DNA of 64,000 bases from Brachycybe producta (GCA_036925085.1 JAUPFP010000025.1:1-64000); one strand, 5' to 3'; positions 47,420-61,953 are shown, numbered from the stretch's first letter. Notes: a model not told the origin generated them from the letters alone. Program-made: numbers and translations.

Positions 47420-47645
47420 GAAAATCTATGAAAGTGTTTTAGAAACTAGAAGGGGTGAAAATAAAAAGGGGGGAAACTAGGAGGGAAAATAAAATGTTTT
47501 GTCAATTTGAAAGTGATGCACAGTAGTAGATGATGATTTTTAAAGTTTATTTTGAAAGATATCAACATGAAAATACTATATTAAGTGATTCAGCTAATGT
47601 TCTAATTTCTAAAACTTTCAATTTCTTCTGAAATATGGCGATCAC
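47420..47645. mobile_element. Family D MITE D13
   Basis: Arms 'ttttagaaactagaagggg' and 'attcagctaatgttctaatttc' around TTATTTTGAAAGATATCAAC. The right arm has diverged. Confidence 0.55.
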
Positions 47646-48167
47646 ACTGGCTTATTTCTGCATCCTTTTTAAGTCTTGCAAGAATAATTATCACATTGGG
47701 GCAATTGTAATTAATTCAAGGGACACACATTGCTTTAAATATTGTCGACAATGTTGTGATTGCCGCTTACATGTAAGTGTTGTTCTTCTGAAACTCATAA
47801 CAAATCGAAAATCAGCTGATTTCATAAAATAACATTTATTATCATCAAATTTCCACATATCAAATCTTGAATATAGTTTTAGAATAATATTTTTATCAAG
47901 ATGTAGAAAAAACTCTTCAAAATAATTCTTTACAATGATTATTTCTAAATTGATTGGATAAGAACATGATTTGAAATTTATAAATTTTCTTATATAATTA
48001 TTAGTAAATTGGAAAAATTTTCGGATTTTTTTTTCCAATCAATAAGACTGAGTAAGAGGCTAAGAGTTTTCTCAAAGGTAATCATTATTTAATCAAGATT
48101 ACTCCTTGATTTTAGCCTCTAAACCAGTCTTTTTGATTGAAAAAAAAGCATAATATTTTTCCACCTT
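47646..48167. other. Gene-free stretch
   Basis: AT-rich with a GAGGCTAAGAG / TTTAGCCTCTAAACCAG fold at about 48,055-48,130. Nothing else recognised. Confidence 0.4.
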
Positions 48168-48843
48168 AAGAGCCTAGACATTCCAGCGTTTGCACAACGC
48201 TATAAACGCCATGTTAAGCGAAATTTGATGTGTCCAAAAAAAAACATGGTCTCGATTCTAACGATGCATTCACACTGTGCCAATCGGCATTGTGGGGAAA
48301 CGTTGCCATTGCCTACAAGCCATTTGGCTTATCGAAACGAAACGGATGTCCGTGTCATCAAAGGATGCGGAGCCGAACTGCGTAGAGGGGGACGCGTACT
48401 CCTGCTATGCCGGTTCGTATTCAGTCGTGGGTCGCAAGTTAGTTTCGAGCCGGTTTCACACTTACTACCCGCCCAAGTAGTGTGGACGTCGATGTATTTG
48501 CAACAAAGCTGATCGATTTTGGCGAGCGTCAATGCTGATTTAAGCCGATCGTAATAGTGTGGTTACACCTTTAACAGCAAATCTTGTGTTTTAAACAATG
48601 TAATTAAAGTTGGAATCACGTCCTCGTTTACACTTTTTTGAATTAAGCTAAATTGCTTGACTCAATGTTAAAAAGGTCATTGACCTCAAAAAACGTCGTT
48701 CTTTGGAAGTATTTTGTTCAAGTTTTAACAAAATCTCATGACGTTATTATCAATTGTCGGAGCCATTTGAGCAACTTCGGAATAACAAAAATGACCACGT
48801 ATCGATAGTGGCCCGTGCAACACTGGAGTGTGTTTAGGCTCTT
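48168..48843. mobile_element. Family H TIR element (~675 bp)
   Basis: Ends AAGAGCCTAGACATTCCAGC and GGAGTGTGTTTAGGCTCTTA are inverted, with GCGTTTGCAC/GTGCAACACT just inside. The interior carries AGGTCATTGACCT at 48,674-48,686, as in the FBXL6 intron copy. A 95-codon frame inside lacks a recognisable domain. Confidence 0.6.
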
Positions 48844-49166
48844 AGTTATTAGATTATTTAAATGGATGTTAAAATGTTTTGAAATGGTAATCGTAATTAT
48901 AATTGGTGTCAAAAGTGAAAAGTCGTGTCAAGTATAAATTTTTCTTATGTTTTATTAGTAAAAATGGTCAAAAAAAAGGAGAAATTCGTTTTCACTTAAA
49001 AACTTTCAAAGAAAACTTTACTTTCCTATACAACTTTTTTTTTAAAAATATGATAAAAGCTAAAAACAAATACAGAATTTGCCTTTAGTTAGGCTGTAAA
49101 TTAAAAAAATAATCTTTGAAATTACTCTTGAGTTTATTGTAATTATTACCGAGTCTTTACTTTCAT

Positions 49167-52100
49167 TTACGAAGAGTGAATAGATTTTATGGATTGTTTC
49201 GACTTGGTTTCAACAAAACGAACTACAAATGCTTCATCTTGATTTGCAGCCACAATCAGTGGTTCTTTCGAGTCCAATTTGATGTCGATATCCACGATTG
49301 CTGCCCGTTGTGGTCCCCAGAACGTTTTAGAAAGCTGTTCGGACCACGACGGACGATCTAACTGAAGATCCAATAGATCGGAATCGTTATCAAAATGATA
49401 GAGAAACAAATGACCTTCGAGAGAGAGAAAAAACGGAACCGACTCAGTGTATTCCGTTCTAACGAGAGACTGTAAATTGGCATTTTGTTAGTTTTACCGA
49501 TGTCCGTTCCCAATGCTAGTAAGTTACCGGAAAGAGCGACACTCGTTACTACACCCTTTAGATCCTTTAAAGTAGAATATCGTCGATAACGATAACCGTT
49601 GTTAGAAATAAGCAAATATCTGTCAACTTTTTTGGTTTTTTTTTTATACAAAAAAAAAAAGATAATTTAGTCCGTGTTTTGTTGGAAGAAATTCTCGAGA
49701 AAACGATTTGTATTTTTTTTTTATACCCGTGATCAATATAACAATGTTTTTTCTGAAAAGAAATCCAGTGGCTGCAACGACATCTTCGCTCGCGGGCATG
49801 ACGTTATCTTCGACTAAAGATGGCGGATGACAAGACCACAAACGTTCGCCCACTTTTGAAGTGTAGCAATCGATGGACGAACTTATGCAAGTCAACTTGA
49901 AACGATAACGAAAAACCAGAAAATATAATTGGTTTTGAAAACTTCAACAGAACTGCATTTCAGAAGCAATTCATTATTAAGAAATTTAAAGTGGTTTAGA
50001 AACTAGAAGAGTAAATGAATCAATTAATTGGATTTTCTAATTGATATAATTCAAAATAAACATTTTAAGGTGGTTTTTAAAGTGTAAATGACAGTCGAAC
50101 TCTTGATTATTTTTGTCTTTTAGGTGCAAAATGAAGAGAAACTTGAAAGCGTTTTAGAAACTAGAAAGGTAACTCAGTCACTTGAGGTTGTTTTCATGTT
50201 GTTACCTTTCAAAATAAGCTTTATATTTCAGAGCTTTTTTCTTCAATTTGTGTTTATAAAAAGTTTATTTTGAAAGATATAAACATTAAAATAATAGCTA
50301 TCGTAGAACGGTTTCTACGATAGCTAGTATTTTAATGTTGATATCTTTCAAATTAACATGTTTTCAATTTCTTCTTAGCATTGCTTTTCAAAGCTTTTCA
50401 GTTGTTCAAAAACCTTCTTAAGAAGAAATTGAAGGTGTTTTAGAAACTAGAAAGGTAACTCAACCACTTAAGGGTATTTTTATGTGAATATCTTTCAAAA
50501 TAAGCTTTTTATGTCAGTTTGAAAGATGACGCAACTTTAAAGCAGCCAATATTTTTTTTTTTAATTTTTGTTTATAAAAAGGTTTATTTTGAAAAAATAT
50601 CAACATGAAAATCCCCTCAAGTTTCTAGTTTCGAAACCACTTTCAATTTTATCCTTTAGTGTTGATCTTCTGAAACTCCAAATAACTAGAAAGTACAAAA
50701 AAATAAGCAGCTTTTCATAAAACATCTTAGAAGACACTTTTAACTAACGGTATCGTTCCAGAAACTCATCCAGTTATATCGAGATGTACGTCTTCCGATC
50801 GGCGGCAATTCGTACAACTTATCCATTCGAAGTTCGTCTCCAAGAAAATACTCAAACAAGATTATCTCCCCATTTGCGCAAAGAACAGCGACTTTCTTTC
50901 CAAACACACTTTTTTTTTTGTAAAAAAAAAAAGAGACGAAACAAAAGACGAGTTATTGAATTATTAAATAAAATTCATTTTCTTCTCTATTATTTAACCG
51001 AATAGTTTTCACGTAGGAACGAAAATGAATCCGCAGATTATCAATACGAGTAGAACTGGGAACGATTTGCATTGTACGATCCTTGGATGCCGTCAGAAAG
51101 TGGTAACTAGTTGAGGACAGTTCTGTAAGCGAGTGCAATCGTAAAATCATCAATTTTTTTTTCTCTTTTTCCAGCCATCTATGTGTATCTAGATCACGTC
51201 ACTATACCGTTAGTGTAGTTATCCAGAAAGACAATATCTGTGACCTGTCTCATGTGTTGTGTTACGACGCCAGGCATTATACCGGTTTGCGTGTTCGATA
51301 ATACAACGCTTCCGTTTCGGTGACCTGTCAGTAAGCCATCACCTAACAAAATATATATATATGGAGCTCACTGTTAAAAACTGAAAATGAGGAACTAACC
51401 AAAGAGTGGAAAAGTTCCAGAAAATTAAGAAAAACTGCAAAAAAAAATCCGCAATAATCTTGCAGATAATTTACTAGAGTAGTAAGATACATATTAAGAA
51501 ATAGCAAATAGTAAATTTCTTGCAAGAAAACTTGCAAGAAACGCTAAATATTTGAAGAAAACTTGCAAGAAATCCAAAAAAAATGTACAAGAAACGCAAT
51601 AAATCTGAAGAAAACTTGCAAGAAATGCAATACGTCAGATGTCAACTTGCAAGAAACGCAATAAGTCAGATGTCAACTTGCAAGAAACGCAATAAATCTG
51701 AAGAAAACTTGCAAGAAATGCAATAAGTCAGATGTCAACTTGCATAAAATGCAATAAATCAGAAGAAAACTTGCAAAAAATGCAATAAATCAATGTCAAC
51801 TTGCAAGAAACACAATAAATCTGAAGAAAACTTGCAAGAAATGCAATAAATCAGACGTCAACTTGCAAGAAACACAATAAATCTGAAAAAAACTTGCAAG
51901 AAATGCAATAAAAACAAATCTAAAGAATTTGCAGAAATCTGCAAAAATGGCCAAAACTCAAAATCTGCATATTTTTATATATTTGTCTGATTTTGTCATA
52001 TGAAAAAGAGCTTGACCTTTGACCCTAACGCAGGTGCAATCCATCCCTCTTTTGTCACCGTGTTCTTCCCAGAAATCAAAGCTTGTCAATAAGTAATCGG

Positions 52101-52377
52101 ATGTCTTTTTCAAGCTTCTCTGCTTTTTATATTTAATGTAAACGTCTCGATAATCAATTGTTTCAACTTTACCGTCGTCGAACCCAATGAGTTCGGTCAA
52201 TAAATCAGCTGACATTTCGCGAACACAAAGCTGTTTCCACAAAATATGCGACGTCTCAGCATATTTTACCATATTTTTCCATCGTATGCATGTCTGTTTT
52301 GCTCTAAATAACGTAGTTCCGTCCAAACAAAATGTTATTTTCTCTAGAATTTCATTAGGAAGTGAATCGAAATCCAT
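49167..52377 (-). CDS. F-box protein with WD-like repeats, identity not resolved
   Basis: Seven exons fit on the minus strand: 52017-52377, 51208-51342, 50999-51164 (5' edge uncertain), 50749-50908, 49727-49895, 49498-49626 and 49167-49414. They total 1,368 nt in phase and encode 455 residues. The N-terminus starts MDFDSLPNEILEKITFCLDG and continues as an F-box (ILWKQLCVREM closes it). Later exons read like degenerate WD40 blades: LLTGHRNGSVVLSN, HFLTASKDRTMQIV, VAVLCANGEIILFEY, VALSGNLLALGTDIG and GHLFLYHFDNDSD. Inferred role: SCF substrate receptor. It does not match human FBXW4 as I recall it, and I could not place it among other FBXW families. Oddity: the junction near 51,165-51,207 needs a 43-bp intron with a purine-rich acceptor to hold the frame. 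It is divergent from WDR5, about 790 bp apart. Confidence 0.75.
49985..50690. mobile_element. Cluster of family D elements in intron of the F-box/WD-like gene
   Basis: A partial copy lies at about 49,985-50,070, one at about 50,145-50,350, and one at about 50,415-50,690. The first full pair meets in a near-perfect palindrome centred at about 50,309 (GCTATCGTAGAA / TTCTACGATAGC). The 853-bp intron (49,896-50,748) consists almost entirely of these copies. Confidence 0.6.
51520..51925. repeat. 31-bp tandem array in first intron of the F-box/WD-like gene
   Basis: About thirteen units of AACTTGCAAGAAACGCAATA with an AATCTGAAGAA tail, 31 bp each, with two alternating tail variants (AATCTGAAGAA and AGTCAGATGTC). 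It occupies the intron 51,343-52,016. Confidence 0.85.
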
Positions 52378-52443
52378 ATTTAATATTTTTTCCAGGATTT
52401 TTCCCTTTGATTTTCCCTATAAACCGTCTGTTTCATAGCCAAC

Positions 52444-52575
52444 CAGTTGAGCGCAGCCAGAACAATTCTGTTGGTCTCGCCTTTTTATGAGCATCAGACC
52501 AATAATAAACAGAATAAAGCACGTCACAAACCCAAATAACCAACCAGAACCACCTTTTTGGCTGCGCCCAACTGC
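52444..52575. mobile_element. Family C hairpin element, copy C2
   Basis: Ends CAGTTGAGCGCAGCC and GGCTGCGCCCAACTG are inverted. Same family as 23,618-23,760. It lies in the intergenic promoter region. Confidence 0.65.
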
Positions 52576-52870
52576 TTTTCCATCTCTTTTGTAGCGGATA
52601 ACTGTGATCGCTAATAAACGCCGATTTGTTTTTCGTTTTAGCCACTAAAACAAATTTAGTAGAACTACTACTGCTATCTAGCGATAATCTTCAACGATAA
52701 ATATAATACACATTCTGTAATTCATCAAATTATCTAACAGTGTGACGTCACGGTTATAGATTTAACTTATAATTTACGTCACGTTGTTGAATAAAACAAC
52801 GAGTAGCCGAAATTTACATTTGAAAAACGGTTTAACGCATGCGCCGACGCCATTTTCTTTCGTTAGTGTT

Positions 52871-52924
52871 ATGGAGTTGGCGGTAAAACAACTTTGCGGT
52901 GCTTTATTTTCATCGAAACGCTAA
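52871..52924 (+). CDS. Short upstream ORF before WDR5
   Basis: ATG to TAA encodes the 17-residue peptide MELAVKQLCGALFSSKR, about 240 bp upstream of the WDR5 start and 5' of the likely 5' UTR intron. It would be translated only if transcription starts before 52,871. Confidence 0.3.
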   Translation: MELAVKQLCGALFSSKR

Positions 52925-53163
52925 TTATTTGGTAATTTCGTTTGCAAATATCAATTGTATATATGTTCTAATGGTCGGTTGAATTGTGTTGTTTGATTAG
53001 TAAAGGTGTTATTTCGTTTTGTTCGTTCGTTATCGATCGGACAGATAAGAGGGGGTGGTGAGGAGGGGGTGGTTGGTGGGATATTTTGCGGGCTTTGTTG
53101 TATTTTAAAGCATTTGCTGTCATTAAAAGTGTTCGTTTCTCGTTTAATTTTTGTTGCAGTGTT

Positions 53164-56095
<2,932 letters not shown>

Positions 56096-56477
56096 GAAAT
56101 TACAAGATAATTGATTTCTCGCTCTCCGTTCGTTCACTTCGGTTTGTATCGTTTAGTTTGTGTTGAAAATGATTTTTCGACAATATTTGCATTCATATTT
56201 CAAATGTTTCGTTCATCTCTTTAATTCATGTTTTTTTTTTCGGAAACCCGATAAGGTTTCTGAAACAATTGTTTTTTTTCATAATTTATCAGTAGATCCA
56301 TAACAAGACTTGAGCATTTTGTGAATTTAAGATACTAGATAAATGCTATTTTCATTTGTTTCTAGTTTTTAATAGCAAATATGATTAAAATCGGACACCA
56401 AAAGAGTAAAAAAATAAACATTTCCTTTAATTACACGAAATAATACAACTTTTTTTCAAGATATTCAAGATAAGACT
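56096..56477. other. WDR5 3' flank
   Basis: AT-rich sequence after the TAG at 56,093-56,095, probably including the 3' UTR. Nothing else recognised. Confidence 0.45.
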
Positions 56478-57070
56478 CCAAAAAGTGGTCGGCATGTCGC
56501 CGAAACTGACCACTCAAGTTGACTGGAAATGGTCCTAATGTAGTTGTATGAATTGTATAAAGTGGTCGTTTAGAGGCTACTTGAGTGGTCAGTTAACAGA
56601 AACGCACGGCACGTCTTACAGACCTTTCTCGACTACTAAAAGTCGCTTGTCTGTGAGGTAGCTCCCTATAGAAACGGAGAGTATTTCAGAAACTAGAAGA
56701 GTGGCTAAATCATTTACGGTTATTTCCATGCTGCTATCTTTTAAAATAAACTTTTCATAAACAAAAATTTAAAAATATAGTTTGCTTAAATTTTGGTTCA
56801 TTTTGAAAACTGTCATAAAACTTTATCTTAAAAAATATTAACATTGAAAATACCCTTAGGCGATCGCGAGCTACCCTTCTAGTCTCTAAACCACTTTCTG
56901 CGTTTCTCAAGGGAGTTCACAGACAAGCGACTTTTAGAAGTCGAGAGATGAACCGTGAGAAGTGGTGAGCGTTTCCGTAACCGACCACTCGAGTAGCCAT
57001 TAAACGACCACTTTTTACAGTTCATTCAACAACATTAGGACCACTTCCCAACTGCTAGCAGTCGACTGGA
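56478..57070. mobile_element. Long inverted-repeat element with a family D copy in its loop
   Basis: Left arm (about 56,478-56,665) and right arm (about 56,912-57,070) are inverted: AAGTGGTCG and GAAACTGACCACTC at left, CCGACCACTCGAGTAGCC and CGACCACTTTT at right, and TCGACTACTAAAAGTCGC / GCGACTTTTAGAAGTCGAG near the centre. A family D hairpin occupies about 56,680-56,905 between them. Confidence 0.7.
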
Positions 57071-57085
57071 GGAGCATTCAACATT

Positions 57086-59034
57086 TTAATTACAATCAAT
57101 AAACGTTTGCTCTGCGAGTTCTTGTTTGCATTTCTCTTCCTGAGCATGGAGATATTCCTGGTTCAGTTCCTCATGGTTTGGATGCCAAAGGCGAGCAGAT
57201 AATCGTTCCATGTTTACTGCATAAACTGTGTTCGAAGGGATCGCCTTCTTATGCACCTGAAGTGCTTCATGTAAGTCGTACAACGACACGGGTAAAAGTA
57301 CGGGAGCCGTAGGTATTCCGCAGGCCGTACTGTAGTGTCTTTCTGTTTCGGCATACTCTGTAGTCGGCTTAAGACTCGGAACATGTTCACCGACATCAGA
57401 GATTTCCGTTGGATGACTGAAAAAATACTCGAAATAAATGCGAGATTCTAAATCAATTTAATCTTTATTCTGGAACAAAATTATGAGTTTTAGAAACTAG
57501 AACTGTGTTAATATCTTTCAAAATAAACTGTTTACAAACATAAAAAGCTTATTTCAAAATATATCAACATGGAAGTACCCTTAAATGATTGTGCTACCCT
57601 TCTAGTTTTCTAAAACACATTCATGTCTCTCTTCATTTTGCATCTGAAAGACAGAATAATCAAGCGTTCAAACGTCGTTTACACTTTAAAACCAGCTTAA
57701 TTGTTAATGAGTTTTCACCTTTCGGACGACTGATTGCACCTCCTATTGTGACTTATGAGATAAGTGTTTGGTAATGTGGTTCCGATCGAATGTACAAAAT
57801 GGCCGCTTCTCAACTTATAAGAATGTCGTCTCGTGAGAACAGCCATTAAAACTGTCTTCAGATGTTGCTGCAAAGACAAATTCAAATTAAGCTCCTTATG
57901 ATTGTGAATCTATTAATTCTTTACTTCAACAGCAGCAAGAACGAGATGAACGGCTTCGTCGTCGACCGCATCCAAACCGCTGTCCCAAGCCGTGACAAAC
58001 ATTCGACCGTGGATCATGAACTTGTCTGGCAACGTTGCTTCGCGAGCACAAAATGAAACTCGATTGTCGTCGTTCGGATCTCTGGCAACGACGGCCGGAA
58101 CACAAAGTAATGGATTTACCGGTTGAAAGCGATGCTAAAAGAACGAGAAAGTTTGGAACATATAAATTGAAATCCAAGATAATCGTCAGTAAAATTTGTA
58201 TCCGCTCACTTCGAATGTAGCTCTGATTAACCTCGACTTCTTTTTGACCTTTCCTTTTTTCAGTTTGTCTTTCATTGTGGAGTGGAATGAACTCGTCGTC
58301 TCTTTACTCGATGCTTAAAATAATAAAATGGAAAATTTTTAATTTTCTTGAAGGAGTTTTAAAGGTGGTTTTTTTCGATCTGATTACCGTGAGTTGAAGT
58401 CCAGCTTTGACATTTATTCAGAATTGCTAAGAGGAATTCATTGTGTAAATGAACTACGAGAAACATAAAACACGAACGAAAATGAAACAAAAAATAATAA
58501 TTTCGTTTTTTTTTTCGCTTAGAAACCGCTAGCCTCTAAGCTAGGGCTCTGGTTGTGTTATATAGGTTGCACAGAAGGCGCGAAATAAGAATAAAAAGCT
58601 ATTAAATCACCTGCATAGAGGCTAAACAGCTGCTAATCGAAGGCATTTAATAAAAATGAAATTTATACCCGACTCTGAAGCCAAATATTTACGAGATTCA
58701 CTGTCGAATTCATCTTTACTTATCTAAAAACACATAGAAACATATCACAATACGTTACAGATACAAGAGATATGCATATTGTTCGTAAGTGACGACGCAA
58801 ACGCCGTCGTTTTCAATGGGTGTGACGTCATGTGGAGTCCTAACCAACATCCGTAACTTACCTTTCTTCGAAACCAGAGCTTCATGGTTGAGAAATATCT
58901 GTGAATTTAATTAGAAACAGTCATATTTGGTATTAAATTATTGTTTAATTTAGAAATATTTACGATTTTGAGTCATCCCCCAGCGCTTCAATGAGTTTTT
59001 TCCGAGCGATGTTTAATTCCATGGTAGTCGCCAT
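57086..59034 (-). CDS. TADA1: Transcriptional adapter 1, SAGA subunit (TADA1)
   Basis: Eight exons on the minus strand: 58964-59034, 58862-58898, 58669-58723, 58388-58453, 58210-58313, 57925-58134, 57719-57867 and 57086-57416. They total 1,023 nt in phase and encode 340 residues (human about 335). Colinear matches include MELNIARKKLIEALGDD, MKLWFRRKISKDEFDSESR, HNEFLLAILNKCQS, FEHRFQPVNPL, MIHGRMFVTAWDSGLDAVDD, YDLHEALQVHKKAIPSNTVY and LSARLWHPNHEELNQEYLHA. Known role: the Hfi1/Ada1-type core subunit of the SAGA histone acetyltransferase coactivator, pairing with TAF12 through a histone fold. The start codon is in a good context with a second in-frame ATG four codons later. It is convergent with WDR5. 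A family D element lies in the last intron. Confidence 0.95.
57485..57665. mobile_element. Family D MITE D18 in TADA1 last intron
   Basis: Arms TTTTAGAAACTAGAACTG and GTGCTACCCTTCTAGTTTTC around short 'atctttcaaaataaac' / 'cttatttcaaaatatatc' blocks. It lies within intron 57,417-57,718. Confidence 0.6.
58515..58640. repeat. Short element in TADA1 intron shared with the UAP56 intron
   Basis: 'gctagcctctaagctagg', 'tatataggttgcacagaagg', CGCGAAATAAG and CCTGCATAGAGGC recur in related order at about 62,440-62,720 within a UAP56 intron. Confidence 0.5.
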
Positions 59035-59274
59035 CTTGATTACCTGTCGTAGTTTAGAATTCATTCACTAGCTGGCAGCACCTCTCAAGCAAATCATCAA
59101 GGGAGACGACAATAAATCTGAATAACAAAATAAAAAATGTTATTATAAAATATATATAATAAAATATAATTATTATATTAAAATTTAATATTAATTTTAG
59201 GCCCTCTTAATGCCTTCTCAAATTGTTTCAGGTCTTATGTCAACGTTCGTGGAGAGAAAAATCTAACCTAATGG
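59035..59274. promoter_or_regulatory. TADA1 upstream region
   Basis: The region upstream of the TADA1 start, very AT-rich from 59,110 to 59,210. It must include the promoter; no clear core motif seen. Confidence 0.35.
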
Positions 59275-59456
59275 TGGGGCCACACTAACGTTAACGTCTA
59301 ACGTCCATTATCGTAATAATTAAAGCGTCAAAAAATAAAGATTAAACTACGCGCTAAATCGCGTCTAACGCCATTAATAATGACGATAATAAACACCTTT
59401 GTTTAATGTCAAATAACGTGACAATTAACGGCATTAGACGTTAATGTGGCCCCAGC
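59275..59456. mobile_element. Complete GGGGCCACA TIR element
   Basis: Ends GGGGCCACACTAACGTTAAC and ATTAGACGTTAATGTGGCCCC (21 nt; the last 9 pair exactly with the first 9) are inverted, and the interior is itself nearly palindromic ('cgtctaacgtccattatcg' / 'ctaacgccattaataatgac'). It directly abuts array S-C, as the truncated copy at 10,341 abuts array S-A. Confidence 0.7.
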
Positions 59457-61455
59457 ATTACACTAACCTACTAATCTAACCCTTTATACATGTTATCTAT
59501 ATAACACTTGATTATAGCGCCGCCTGTCTTCAAACATTTCAAACATTAATTAAAAGTTCTATGTTAAAAATCCTATACCTCCAAAAAAAAGTTTTTGCTT
59601 TTTAGCAAAAAAATTTTAATGGAGACCGTGGCTCCATCTACTTTGGCTGAATTTTTTTAAAATTTATGTTATAGATTTTTTTGACTTGTTGTTTAACAAA
59701 TCCTTAGTATAATTTATTAGTTTGGTTGCTACAGTTGTTGGTATGGCTGTGTTGGTAGCATTTCTGCCTTGTGAACTTGTGTTCATGGGTTCAAATCTCA
59801 GTGGTGTCCTTTAGTTTTTATTATTTTCAAATTGTTCAAATAAACAAATATATTTATTGCTAAAATGATGTCACATGCCCCGCCCTTTTATGTGAGATGG
59901 CAATTTCTAATTTATTGATATTTGGTTTGATGCTTATAAAAGGGCAGGGCAAACGACCTTCGGCTGTCTCCAAACGCCTGCCAGGCATCTGCAAACAGCT
60001 TTAGAATTTTCTTTGCTCCACCCTTTTATGAGCATCTTCAAATTTCTAATTGGTTGTAACCTAACACACTAACCTAAACTAACCCAACACAAACCCACTA
60101 ACCTAACATAACCTAACACTTTATACGTGGACTCTATGTAATAGTTGATTGTAGCGCCCCTGTCTTCAAACATTTCAAACATTAATTAAAAAGTTCTATG
60201 TTAAAAATCCTATACCTCCAAAAAAAGTTTTTGCTTTTTGGCAAAAAATTTTTAATGGAGACCGTGGCTCCATCTACTTTGGCTGAATTTTTTTTAAATT
60301 TATTTTATAGATTTGTTTGACTTATTGTTTAACAAATCCTTAGTATAATTTATTAGTTTGGTTGTTACAGTTGTCAGTGTAGCTGTGTTGGTAGCATGTC
60401 TGCCTTGTGAACTTGTGTTCATGGGTTCAAGTCTCAGTGGTGTCCTTCTGTTTTTATTATTTTCAAATTGTTCAAATAAACATAAATATATTTATTGCTA
60501 AAATGATGTCACATGCCCCGCCCTTTTATGTGAGATGGCAATTTCTAATTTATTGATATTTGGTTTGATGCTTATAAAAGGGCGGGGCAAACGACCTTCT
60601 TCGGCTGTCTCCAAACGCCTGCCAGGCATCTGTAAACAGGTTCAGAATTTCTTTAGCTCCACCCTTTTATGAGCATCTTCAAATTTCTAATTGGTTGTAA
60701 CCTAACCCACTAACCTAACATAACCTAACACTTTATACATGGACTCTATGTAATAGTTGATTGTAGCGCCGCCTGTCTTCAAACATTTCAAACATTAATT
60801 AAAAAAGTTCTATGTTAAAAATCCTATACCTCCAAAAAAAGTTTTTGCTTTTTAGCAAAAATTTTTTAATGGAGACGGTGGCTCCATCTACTTTGGCTGA
60901 ATTTTTTTAAAATATATTTTATAGATTTCTTTGACTTATTGTTTCACAAATCCTTAGTATAATTTATTGACTCTGTTCTGCAGTTGTTAGTTTAGCTGTA
61001 TTGGTAGCATTTCTGCCTTGTGAGCTTGTGTCCCTGGGTTCAATTCTCAGTAGTGTCTGTTTGTTTTTATTATTTTCAAATAAATAAGAATATATTTATT
61101 GTTAAAATGGTGTCACATGCCCCGCCCATTTATGTGAGACGGCAATTTCTAATTTATTGATTTGGTCTGACATTTATAAAAGGGCGGAGCCAAAGAAATT
61201 CTTCCGCTGTCTCCAAACGCCTGACTGGCATCTGTAGATAGCTTCAGAATTATTTTGGCTCCACTTTTTTATGAGCGTCACCAATTTCTAATTGGTTTGT
61301 TACTGGGTCTGACCTCGCCTTTTTTATATCTAATTGGTTGATGTTTGGTCTGACGCTCATAAAAGGGCGGGACCAATAAAATGTTACTGCTGGGTAGAGT
61401 GACCTGTCCTCTCTATACGTGCTTATTGGTGTCTGTAAACGTCACTTCCGTCTTT
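59457..61455 (-). repeat. Array S-C of ~630-bp tRNA-like units, inverted orientation
   Basis: Three units reading opposite to arrays S-A and S-B. tRNA-like modules appear at about 59,737-59,812, 60,374-60,450 and 60,987-61,065, here on the + strand, with GTTGGTAGCAT followed by GGGTTCAA. Spacing is about 637 and 613 bp. The family B end closes the array on the UAP56 side. Confidence 0.8.
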
Positions 61456-61462
61456 ACCACAG

Positions 61463-61655
61463 GCAAGTGTGCTCAGCTAGCTACAGTCGTTTGTTCCTCC
61501 CTTTTACGAGAAACGGCTACTTCTAATTAGTTTGTTATTTGGTCTGATGTCATATGCTCCGCCCGTTTCAATTTCTAATTAATTGATATTTTATGTGACG
61601 CTCATAAAAGGGCGGGGCAAATAAAATTTTACTGCTGGGTAGAAATACCTGTCTT
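61463..61655. mobile_element. Family B hairpin element upstream of UAP56
   Basis: It starts ACAGGCAAGTGTGCTCAGC and ends 'gctgggtagaaatacctgt', with inverted GGGCGG-type blocks and 'tctaattagtttgtta'. It ends about 300 bp before the UAP56 start codon. Confidence 0.6.
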
Positions 61656-61953
61656 CTCTCTATACGGGTATATTGTTGTCTTTATACGTCACTTCCGTCT
61701 GTAGCCGCTTAGCGCCATTTTTCTTCGCGTCGTTGTTTGTTGTTCTTCGGGAGGTTTTTTTTTTCTGTCGGTTGTTTTAATTGTTTTAATCCGCGATCAT
61801 CGAAGCCATCGTTTAATATACGCATTAATCGACTCAATGTAAGTGTTTTATATAATATTATGAACGTATTTATTCGTTTTATTTGTTGTTTTAAGTAATT
61901 TCTTTTGTTGTTTTGTTAAAAAGTCTGTTTTTTACGTCGAAATATTCATAAAA
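61656..61953 (+). promoter_or_regulatory. UAP56 5' region with probable 5' UTR intron
   Basis: Contains 'tagcgccattttt' near 61,708 and a donor-like CTCAATGTAAGTG at about 61,834-61,846, which suggests a non-coding first exon. The matching acceptor was not clear. Confidence 0.35.

Larger units (their letters stand above)
52378..53163. promoter_or_regulatory. Shared divergent promoter region of the F-box/WD-like gene and WDR5
   Basis: The ~790 bp between two divergently transcribed start codons must hold both promoters. It includes a family C element at 52,444-52,575, CpG-containing sequence around 52,830-52,880 (GCATGCGCCGACGCCATTTT) and two TGACGTCA/TTACGTCA-like sites (about 52,741 and 52,776). 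A good acceptor, TTTTTGTTGCAG, ends at 53,160, four bases before the WDR5 ATG, so WDR5 probably has a 5' UTR intron. Confidence 0.5.
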
